Below, piece by piece: positions 11,301 to 23,300 of a stretch of 64,000 bases of DNA. A program made the translations under genes and the position numbers. The stretch spans positions 808,001 to 872,000 of the forward strand of contig JAJGOT010000212.1 of NCBI GenBank assembly GCA_022457155.1. Reading direction: 5' to 3'. Numbering within the stretch: the first letter of the stretch is position 1; each line of letters starts with the position of its first letter. This DNA comes from Cladopsammia gracilis (lineage: Eukaryota > Cnidaria > Anthozoa > Scleractinia > Dendrophylliidae). The notes under the pieces are model-generated. The model worked only from the letters and a program-made list of their open reading frames with translations. It had not been told where the DNA came from and ran no database searches.

Positions 11301-14300
11301 GGTGGCAAGTTGCACGAGCAAGGCATTTTTAACGCAAAACAGTTCTTCGGAGATCCGTCCAGTTCGATCGTGGTCTCCGAATAAAAACGAATTGAAGGTC
11401 GTTTCTTCTGCTACTAACGGTGCTATTGCTGCAAGTGGGAGATCGAGTAGTTCTCTTTGCGATTTGACCAAAATCTCACAAATGGAAACGGAGGCAGAAG
11501 GGACTGCGTCGCGCTGGAGAAACAAAGAGATGCCTCTTTTAAGGAGGCACTCTTCAGCGACTCAGGATACTGTGTGTTTTGAAGAGCGGGTGAACTTCCC
11601 TGGAAGACCACGGGCGATCAGCTCTGTCGGTAGTCCACCTCAGCTTCAACGTGTGCCTGTCCAGGCAGACACTAACATTCAAAGACATCTTGGTGGGCTT
11701 GAAACTTCCGGTGGTCGATTTGAAACATCCGGTAGTCCAACTGAAACTTCCGGTGGTCGTTTGGATACTTCCGGTAGTCGACTTGAATCTTCCGGTAGTC
11801 CATTTGAAACTTCCAGCAGTGGGAGTTCTAGTGGTCGACTTGGATCTCCCGGAAGTCCACTTGCAGCTTCCACTGGTATTGAAACTGCCGGTGGGAGACC
11901 TGAATTTTCGTGTGGTCGACTTGTCACTTCCGACAGTCGACGTTCGCCAAACTTTCCGTCTCAACCTCCAAGTCTTGTGAGGCACCTAACAAACACAAGA
12001 CCGGGTCTTCCTGAAGCGAACCTCAGTATAACATCACTTCAAAATGAGCTATCAACTCCTGGTGATTCTAACCAAAGACAACCTTCGCCACTTACGTTTT
12101 CTTCAAATAGAAGCGCGCAATCGTTTCAAGAAAGAAATTATGCAAGACCTATCCCGATTGCTGAAGCACGCCCTGCGTCTTCTAGGCAGTCTCCGCTGCT
12201 TATTTCCGGTAAAGACAGACACAAGAGCACTTACGTCTTTGCCAACCGGCAAGCTTTTGTACCGCCGGAAAAAGAACCGAGACCTGTGAATGTGAGCTCT
12301 TTGTTTATACCAAGCAAAAATTGCTTTGGTGTGATACCTAACCGTACCGATGTTAACTCTATGCGTTTTCAATCAACTAATGACTTGAGCCAATCGGATG
12401 AAAGACGGTTTTTTCAAGTTAATTCACCGCGGTTCATGCAAAATCAATATCCAGGGCCTCGTATTCACCAGTCCCACGAAAACGCGGGTGACGCGAATAC
12501 TGGTTTGTTATTGGGCAGAAGACAGTTAAGTGATTCTGTTGGATCAAAGAGAATACCGTCTCCAAGGTCAGACTTGCTCGGCAGAATCTCGCACGAACCA
12601 GTTCACTCTTCATGTATGCCTCGCATGGATGTTCCGTCTTCGGGCTCCTCGTCTTTAGGAGGTGGACCGATGGCTTTGCGAACGACTATTCGGCATAACG
12701 ATAACACGCCTGAAAGCTTTCCTCCTGTGTGGTCTCATTTACAGTCACCCTATTCTGTACCATCTATAGCCTCTCGAAATTCTCCCCCTAAACCGTACAC
12801 ATTGTCCGTGAAATTGCCTTCTTCACTTTCTACGCGTCATCCTGAAGCGCACTCTGTTGAATCGCGTTCGAATTCGAGCACGCCAGTTTTAGAAGGTTAT
12901 TCCTTGGCTCCAATCCCATCAAGCAATCAACACCAAGTTTCTGTTATTCAGTGCACAAATCCCAGCAAAGGCGAACCAGGCAGCAGTGCACAGCGTGAGC
13001 TTCATATAGGCGAACATGGAAATTCCCGAACTTATCATTTGCCTTCAGCTTTCCAAGGAGGAGGTGCTCGGCTTGATTCAAGGACAAACGCGATCTTTAG
13101 CGAATCCACGTTCTCTGAAACGTCATCCAGGGAACGGTTAATACGTCAAACATTTCTTAACGATCACAGAACAGCGGATTTGAACAGGGAAAACTCAAGC
13201 CCGTTGCTTCATCGCAGTGAAAATTTAACAAGACCACTATTTTCAAACTCACCCAATCTGAACAGGAACACCCCAAGCCCATTAATTCGTCATACTGAAC
13301 TTCAAGTATGTCCACCCTCTTCGAAATCACCCAACTTAAAAGGAAAGATAAATACCGTTTCGGATATACCAGTTGTTGGCGGTATTACGGACCCTAAAAA
13401 GCCTTGTAATTCTCCAAAGATTGCAGGCAAGGATGCTCTTACATCCAAGCTTAAGGGAACAGTTTGTCCTTCGTTGAACAAAAAAAACGATTCGCCTGTT
13501 TTTTCTCCCAGTGAAGAGGAATTTAAAGATCCAGGCGCCTACATTAAGATGATACGCCATGAAGCCGAGAAGTTTGGAGTGTGTGTCGTCGTTCCGCCCG
13601 AGTCATGGAAGGTTTGTTGTTCACGTTTGTTGTAACTACAAGCCCTCCGCCTTTTCAAATGTAATCAATAGAGGTTTTGCACGGCAGCCATGTTGCATGG
13701 CAGGAACAATAGATTCTTTTCCTTATGGGAAAGAATGTTCTTTCTAATGCTAAACATTTTCATTGTTTCTGCCATGCAACATGGCTGCCGTGCAAAACCT
13801 CTATAGTAGAGCTGGAAACGGAAAACGCAAGCGCGCGCACGCGTGGAAGCTTGGCGCGCGTGTGGAGAGAAGTTTCCGCGCAGCATATGAGTTGCGCGCG
13901 TTCTCGCGTGTTCCGTCAGTATTTCTGGTAAAGTTGTTTTTGAGACGGCAAAAGACTCCAATCAATCGTTTAACCGTTTATTCCCAGACTCGATTATGGA
14001 GACATGGAGTGTAGTTGTAACTTTGGAGTCCATTGACGAAATCCTATGGTGTGACCATTTAAATGAAAACTCTTTTGCATGGTGCCATTTGTTTTTCAAT
14101 ATTTTATAAAATTAAATTTTTATTTACTTGAATTTTTGATTTTTGGCACTCTTATGAGTTTAAGGATTAAGTAACATGGTCATGTACACTTAGCTCGAAG
14201 CGCGACCACAAATCACGCTTGTTACTTAGGCTAGGCGTACGAATGCGATCTTGGAATAAAGAGACAGGTAGAGGTAATGAAAAAAAAAAAAACAATGCAA

Positions 14301-17300
14301 GCTTTCTTTCGCGTAACAATCAGTTTTGGGCGCAAAGGTTCCTCTTGTACACCGTTAAACGTTATAAGTGCGATTCCTTGTAATATTACGTGTACGTTGC
14401 GCAGTTACGTAGTTGCGTTACTTAGTGTGTTAAAAATACCGCGCGGAAGTTTCACCGAAAAATATTTGAGACAGTTAAAAAAACCTAGAACGTCTTGCAA
14501 CAACAAAATGTACTGTTTAGTCGTCTCTGATTTTGAACTCGACAATGCTGTATTGATAATCCTCCCATGTTACGTTTAGCTGTTCTTGTTTCCACCGATG
14601 TCACTTCGCATGTCGAATCCTTGCATCAAATACAACGGTATCCAGCAAAAGGTGGAGTCCTATTTTATTGCTACATTACACCAGGATTGATTTCTCGATT
14701 TTTGCGTGTTTGCCTCTTTAGCCTGAGGTTCAGATTTCTGACAATGTGAGGTTTGTTAGCGAGTGTCAACTGATACACAGACTTCAAGACAGGTGAGTCG
14801 TAATGTTCCTATACATGATTTGGTTAAAGGGGCCATGCCACCATTTTTATGTTATTTTAAAAAGCTAAAAGACATACTTATAGATGGTTTTCACTCTCGT
14901 GACCTTCAGTCCTGTGGGACTCAAATGACAAAGGCCATGGCGGCCATGTTGTTGTACACAACAAAAGAAGTTCATTGAAATTCTTTTGTAGTTGTACACC
15001 AATATGGCCGCCGTGACGTAACGTGAAAACCATCTATATCAGTGGAAACGCAAAAATAACGGTCCAGCTTTGTTTAAAATTGCTTTACGAGTATAATGAA
15101 ACTATAAACAAGTGTCTCTGACTATAGATGGCCAGGATGGAAGTGGATTGCAACTTGAAAAATTTGGCCAATTTTTTCAAGTTTGTTCAATGTGTTTTGG
15201 AAAATTTGCTAAAAAAACTGATTATGGTTTATTCTTTCTACAAGAATTTACTTGATATCTTGTTGGTGTTCTAAGAGCATTTCGTGTTTGAAATGAGATG
15301 CTAAGTACATAAAAACCGCCATGACAATAGCCCCTTTAATATAAGAAACGATTGTCTTAACCCCAATCTTTAGTATTCAGACCTTTAGTCTTGTATTATG
15401 TTCTAAGGTTAATAGGTAAATCATTGGAATGGAAGTCACTAAGAAATACTTTTTTTGCGGTGCTTTGTTTTCTTTCCTTTCGAGAAGAAAATTAAGGGCA
15501 TAGCGGCATACTAGCCTTGACCTTATGCTACTTATGACTTATTACTTGAAAAATTTAAATTGCTTTACTTCCATCTATCTGTGCTTTGCGCTCTGCGCTT
15601 GTCGCTATCACTTCGCTGTCATTCTCTTCAAATGTGCAAATGTGCCTGAATAATTGATTTCTAGACGTTATTCTGGGACGCGAATGGCCCCTTGCGTTCT
15701 CAACCTCCCATCGCTTATTGTTTATTTTGTCAAAATGTTTCCCAGGTGGGGTCCCGTGGAGGAGGAATTGGCGTGCATTAAGAAACATCTTGATCAGCAA
15801 TCCATCTCTCTTGTGCCCATGCCTCAGGTAATGTTCCTTAAGTGTCTTATGAATATATATATAAGTTAAACATTTTCGATTATGTATCATTTCGCACTTG
15901 TACCAAACCGCTTAGGAATGTTGATCATTTAACGCTTGATGACCCTTTTAGTAGGACTGACGTCTTTAAGAATAGAGCGTATGCACATGACGTCACGGCG
16001 GCCATATTGGTGTACCAAAACAATAGAACGGCGGCCATGTTGGTGTACCAAAACAATCCTGTGGGATTTGAACGCTTTTCTTATGTTAACACTTTCTTTT
16101 GTTCCAATAAATTTGCATAGCTGCTTGCCACGTGAGTGCATACGCTCTATTCTTTTTTTGTTCGGATTTGTCACCTGTGGAATGAATTACCTCTTAGTAT
16201 AAGTGAGTCAAATACCTTGTCAATCTTTCGTAAGAATTTGAAGGCCTTTTATCACGATAAGTTTAATGTAGATTTTTTCTAATTTTTACATTGTATTTTA
16301 CATAATCATTGTCTTTTTTTTAATATAACTTTTTAGATAATTGCAATACTTAATTAATTCATAGATATATTTATGATGTAATAATAGGTGGCTTATTTTT
16401 AAGGAGTCTTGTACTCTGTTTTAAGCCTACCTCAGATTTTTTTTTTAATTGTAATCTGAAACTTGATTAAATAAATAAATATCACGGCCTACCGTCGGTA
16501 CCACCATTTGTGTCCTTACAAAAACGTGAAAGAGTAAACATATACAGACATCTGAACAAAGATATTGGTTTACCATTGGGTTGGCTAACTCTTTGTTGGT
16601 GGACCCGGGTGTGACTGGTTAATTCGATGCCTGGAAAGTCCGCGTTCGTGGAAAGCTCGTTCATGGAGTGGTGTACTGTGCACTTGATCAAGTAGTGAAC
16701 TGTGCATCTGTAATGGCGTATCGGTTAATCAAACACGAAATTTAAGGCTCTTAAAAGTGATGCAAATGAAATAAAAAGTTATAATAAGTTATAAAAAGTT
16801 ATAAAATCACTATGTTTGTTTTGACGATTTGCGGCTCGCGCAAGCGGTATTTTCAAATAAAGGAAGAGAACGAGTCGAACCGTTATTTTGAAAAATACCA
16901 CCTTCGCGAGCCTCAATATTAACACGGAGAAACAAAGTTAGACAGTATGAGCTAACATGCTGTGATTTTGAAAGTTTTCGTTTCATTTTCATCAGTTTTA
17001 AGAGCTCTAAATTTGGCCTTTGATAAGCCAGTGCGGCCATTACAAATGCACAGGACACCACACAAGCAGAGGTGGTAAACCTGTGGACGGGGTGCAGAGT
17101 GTTCTATCCCGGCGGCCGCTTTTGCAGTTATCGCAGCCTTCCTCGTCGTCGTCGGTCACCACACTTTGTCATGGGTCCAGGATTTTAGGTATCTTGCAGA
17201 GAAGCCACAGTGCTGGACAGATAGTCTTTCATAATTTCACGTGATCGTGGTAGACGTTTATGCGCCGGTAACAAGAAACCACAATAGAGTATATTTCGGC

Positions 17301-20300
17301 AGCATAACGGTGCCAATATCTCACCCCCAAATTGCAATAAGATGCTGATTTTTGGCAAGCGGGCATTTTTCGTCATGCCCTTTCCGAATATCTAATCAAA
17401 TTCCATAATTTCACAAATTTAGTTTTTGTGACGTCATCACTTCGGTACTCTATGTTATTTATTTTAAGGGGACACTATCCAGCCGAAATAACAACATTTC
17501 GCGTACCTTCAAATGTCACCAAATATACAACTTAGTTGGATAAAAAGATTCCATAGAGCAAAACAAAAACAGTAGTTTGGAGATAAAGTGCAGGATTGCA
17601 AGGATGAAAGTGGATTACAGTTCATCAAATTTGATTTCGTGACAGGTGGTCAAGAAATAAAAATTGTCATTCTTGTCGATTTTCACTCTTTTAGTCGTTA
17701 TTTTGTCTCTTTAGTTAAAATTTCTTTACTTTCAACACTTCTGGCGATTTTTTTCCTTTCTATTTCAAGATAATAAAGCAAGCTTAAAGCAAGCTCCTGG
17801 CCGTAATCATGAAAACACGATATATCAGCTGGGACCGTGTCCCTCTAAATATGGACATAACATTTCAGTAGCTCCCATAAAGAATTAGTGTGAGTTTCCT
17901 GTACGCATCAAGGCCTTTAACTACTTCTTTCGTCTCATAGATTGGTGGATATGAACTTGATCTACCTCACTTTTCCAGAGTGGTGAAGCAATTCGGTGGA
18001 CTTCAAAAGGTAACAGTAATGTTCTTTGGTCATCCAAATTAACGTCTTAATTCTTCGAGCAAGTGTGAATATGTAAATTAAAGGAGAAGTGTAATATATT
18101 TTCCTTTTGAAGAAGTTTGTTTTCTTGTATACAAATTTGGACTATGATTTTAGAAGGTTACAAAACATGACATAACTTGCTTGCTTTTTGCTTTTACAGG
18201 TTATTGATAGTAAAAAGTGGACAAAAGTCGCGGAAATCTTGAGAATACCTCGGGCAGTAAGTTCGTTTTTCCATCTTATTATGCCCGCTAATACATACAT
18301 ATCAGTACTTAGGTGGAAAGAGAGCAACGTTTTTTGATGGCCAAAACCAAACGAAACACGGCAACAGTGACGTTGGAAATGGTATCCAAATATACAGTTA
18401 TTTCTGGAAAGGTCAAAGTGCACACACAATTTGCAGATTGGTACCGCTTTGGGTGATAAAATCTAAAATGACCACCATTAGAATTATCGCGGTACCTTTT
18501 AGGGTATAAAGCCGAAAAAATATGACAGAATATGACATGTGTTGTTTTATAATTGGTATCTCTTAGGGGTAAAAATACATTTGAGCCACGCCCATTAAAC
18601 AAGATTCTGGTACCTTTTAGGGTGTTTTTCAAAAATTTTCGACGAGCACCCCCGTCTTTTTATATGGGAGTCCCCCCACCGGGGTGCACACGACAATACC
18701 ACGCAATAGTCTGGGGAATAATTAACGTATCGGACGCATATTCGTTTTGCTGCCATAATAGCTGCGGTTACACTTTGCCACTTTTACCTAGGTAAATTCG
18801 AAAGAACAATAGCCGCGGCACGCTTAAGCGTGCAAGGGCTATTGCTAATTCAAATTAAGCGTGCACTGACTATTGTTGTTTCGAGTTTACCTAGGTAAAA
18901 GTTGAAACGTGTAACCGCAGCTAATGAGTTGAAAAGGAAATTGAGGGTCACGAAGAATTTTTCAGAGTAAAGCAAATCTCAGGTCTGAAAACAACACAAC
19001 AGCTTTAAATATTCAGGATTCGGCTTCAAATAAATTGGAAGTCAGAATATGAACTGTCGACAAACCTTTGCGAAAATAGCTGTATTCTTACGTCGTTGGT
19101 TAGTTCTATTTTTTAAGACATTAATGCGTTTGTCTCTCTTTCATTCAGGCTCAAGACCGCATAGGGAAGCTTCAGGACATCTACTGCAAATATTTACTCT
19201 CATACGACCTCCTACCGCAGGTAATCCCCTCCCCCCTCCCCCCCTCCCCCCCCCTCCCCCCCCCCCCCAAGGCTTGTGTTGAATGAATTGTGGTAAGAAA
19301 CAAATGCCGTTTATCACTTGAGCTTTCAACTGATATTGGCCGTCTGTGTTACTTTTTAGGATGAAAAAGCTGAACTGTTGCGACTGGTTCGTTCAGAAAG
19401 AGAAAGCAAGGCCAACTGTGGTACGTCAGTCTGTCTGCCGATATCTGCACTAAAGGAAGGATTTTGAGGGGGAAGGGAAGTGGGGGTCAGGTGACAAGTG
19501 CCTCTTCCTGTTGCATTCTAGACTGGAGGGGGGGGGGGGTGAAGTGGGAAGTGGGGATCAGGTGACAAGTGCTTCTTCCTGTTGCATTCTAGACGGGGGA
19601 GGTGGAGGGGGAAGTGGGGTTCAGATGGCAAGTTTCTCTTTCCTATTGCATTCTAGAGGGGTGGTGGGGGTGGGGGGGGGGGGGGAAATTAGGGGTCAGG
19701 TGACATGTTCCTCTTCCGCCCTATTGCATTCTAGACCCGGAGGGGGCGAGTGGGGGTTAGGTCACAAGAGCTTCTTCCTGTTGCATTCTGGATCAGCATC
19801 AAAGTGATCTCTATTAGAGTTAACACTGAAGACGGTCGCATTCGAGATCCATATCAAGGAAATGTTAATCATTAAGGGAGGGAATGAGGGATGACAAGCA
19901 CCTCTCCTGGTCGCATTCGAGCCTTATGTATAGTTGATATTCTGTATTAAACTGATTCCTTATAAACTATTTCACAACTTATTATTCACGCACCGGTGCT
20001 GATTTTTTTCCTTATAGAACAAGACACTGACTCGTGGTCTGTTAAGGTAAAACCTTTGGTGTTTGTATTTTGCAATGTCGAGGTAGTATTTTATAAACAG
20101 ATCGTTTTCTCGCCTATTGTTCTCGGTATTGATTTTATCGTGCATCTTATTTTAGAGCCGCAATCTGTCCTTGGTACCTTTTCAAAGACTCGCCCGTAAC
20201 GTACAAGGACATTTCTTCAAGAATCCTCCTTCAGCGAACGATGTAGAGGTAAGAGTTTATTATTTCTAAGCTGCTCCATTTTATCAAATTCAGTTATTGC

Positions 20301-23300
20301 CAACTGTCCACTTCTTCCATTGCCTGGGCGCAAATGAGTCAATGAGCCAATGAGTCTTGTGTGAATCAGTTGCGGCGTGAGTTCTCCGTATTGAAAGCGG
20401 TACAATTATGTAGACAAGTTTCCAGCCCAAATCAAAGGCTCCTGTGTTACCCCTTTTTGTCATGTCTCAGTTCTGTCGGCCATACTGGGATATTTAGAAT
20501 TGGCAAAAATGTTTGAACAAAAAGTTCTAAATTCCATTTAGAATTGGGACTGTTCACCATTAACCCCGAACTGAATGATTTCATGAGATTTTGAGGAAAC
20601 AAGAACGGCCATTGAACAACAGGTTCAACCTTTTTATACCTTATACCTTATTGTAGCGAGTGTGGCTATCATTTGGAAATCATTCTTTAGCCGTTGCTCT
20701 ACCTTCTGAGTTAGAAGACTGCAAGTCATGGATTGAGTCAGTAGAAAGTTACCTGTTTTAATTCTAATTTACAGAGAGAATTCTGGAAGATTGTCCACAA
20801 TAGAGAAAACTTTGTGTCTGTTTACCGAGGGACTCTGGACACAGACCAGGAACACAGTTGTTTTCCGACTGACAAGGGAGATCCGTATTCAAAGTAAGCA
20901 ACAAGTACAGTCTAAAGTAGACTACGAGAAGCTTAGTCCGTCGAGCTAAAAAACGAAAAAACATTGGCTCGTGGAAAATGGCCGCGCGCGAAACGAGACG
21001 GGTGAGACGAGCGCGTGGGAAAAGTCTTGTCTCGCTCCCGGTTTTCGCGCGGCCATTTTCTGCTCGCCAACGTTTTTTCGTTTCTCACCTGACAGACTAA
21101 GCTGGGAAAGAGATAATGCTCGTTGTCTAATACCCCATTCACACTAACGTTTAAGCATGTTTAAATGTCGTTTAGTTTAAAACAGGTTTAGAAAAATACC
21201 TCCTAACCTCCCGCCATATTTGGAGTGAAATCTTTACTAAAATAAACTTTATTGATTTTATTACCATTCCAGGTAGTTTGAGTCATATACATTTCAAGAC
21301 GTTCAAGATAGAGGCTGAAACCTAGTTAAACTAAACAACATTTAAACATGTTTAACCGTTGGTGTGAATGGGGCATAAGTCTAAAGTACATTTCTGTGGG
21401 ATTTTGTCGTAAAAATGCTGACGATGTCTATTGTTTTAGGCTTGGCTGGAATTTAAATGTTCTTCCTCATCTACCCAATTCAGTTTTGAAGCACGTGGGA
21501 TTTCTTCAAGGTGAGAACAATAGCAATAAGAGTAGCAATCAAAAAATGTTCGTTAACTACTTTTGCTATGAAAACAATTTTATTTATTAACCAAAACAGT
21601 TTTATTTATTTATTTATTTATTTATTTGTTTATTTATTTATTTATTTATTTAACTTCGCCTAACTAGAATACAAAACATAAAATTATTAAGCCGGGAGAC
21701 CAAGAGTTTGGCCCTTTGATGATTGTGATGGTCTCTCAAGATAGTTTTTCTCCGTTGGGTTTCTTCCTTACTCTCTTGCTTGCTTACTCTTTGCTTGTTT
21801 TCAGTCAGTTGGCTCGGAACCTGTGCGTTTATCTCTTTTAGTTCTTGCGTCGCCCGTACAGGGGTAGATACAGTCTTGGACAAAACGGTCGAGACAGTTC
21901 TTAGTGAATTTTTAATTGACTGTGGTAATTCTTACTTTGAAAATCCTTCCTCCTCTTCCCTTTGTCAATGTTGTTTTGGCTTTACCAGATAACATTGAGA
22001 GAGGCGAGGAGGAGGAACGCATTTCTGAGGTACCATTTTTGTTTTTTATCGAGAGAGTTGCGGGAAAAAGGCACCCATTTCGCTTTTGTCTCAACTTGTT
22101 TTGTCCAATATTGTAGCTACAAGCGACTTTTTAAACACGAGCTAGCGACGCAACATCAGCAGTGACTATGCGGTCGCGGCTTGAGTTCTTTTTGAACACT
22201 GAAAAAAATTGTTCGTGTTTGTTTCAGATGTAACGATTCCTTGGCTTCAGTTTGATATGCTGTTCTCTGCGAAGTCGTGGCAGACACATCCTCTTGCTCT
22301 CTACACTGTCGACTATCTTCACAGCGGCGCCGATAAAATCTGGTGAGAAAATAGCCTGTATAGAGAAAATAGCCCGTGCGCGGTGGCAAAATTTTGGCTG
22401 TTCTGAGCCGCGAGAATTACTTATGGTGGTTTAAGCCACTCGTTGTCGCGGCAAACACCGCCGCCAAGATGTTGGCATTGCGGGTGAACAATACCGCCAG
22501 CTACGCAGGCTAGTGAAAAAGGGCATGTTTGTTTGTTTGTTTGTTTGTTTGTTTCAGTGGTACTTCAAATCCCTATGAAAGTTTATGTTTGCCAAATGTG
22601 CATTAGTAGTTGGATAGGACTTGACTTTAGTTTTGCCCGCGATATTCCTATTTTCATGTAGGTTTTCTCTCGGTTAATTCTGCTACTGAAACCCAGTATC
22701 TGTAAAATGATAGCATATTGACTTTCTAACGAGTAAAAATTTTGAAAATAAAGTATATGACTTGTGTTCCTGCTTTTTTTTTAATGTATCTTAGGTACAG
22801 TGTTCCTGCGGGAGAAAGTAAAAACCTCGCTTCTTTTTATGGACAAGATGCTGATTCTGTGGAAACATCATTGGCGGATAAGATGGTAAGTTAAAACATG
22901 AAAAGTATTTTGCATCTCACATAGATCTTTACCTTACGGACGTCTTGTTTCTGTAATACTTGTTACTGTAGCTGTTTCGCAGAAGTTGATATCTTGCATG
23001 TATTGTAGCAGCATCGTATGTAGATTGTATTGTTCTTAGATTTCTTATTTTTGTGATGAGTGAAGATTAGCCCAATCCCTCTACGACTTAATTGGCCGTT
23101 TTCACACTAGAGACGGTCAAATCGTCTGCACGGACAAGTCGTCTTAGTGTGAAAACGGGACGAACAAAATTTTGGACGTAAAACTCGTCTGATTTCACAC
23201 CAGACGAACAAATGTTTGTATCTCGGTCCCAGTACTCGCTAAGGGGAATGGAACTAGTAAAGGGAGTGATGGTTTATGGGAAAATCAAAATGGCGGATAG

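Noticed and set aside
11554..11985. Overlapping 82-143-codon ORFs opposite or out of frame with JARID2 exon 5
   Set aside because: They are shadow frames of the 21-bp coding repeat. The exon 5 frame is fixed by phases and homology.
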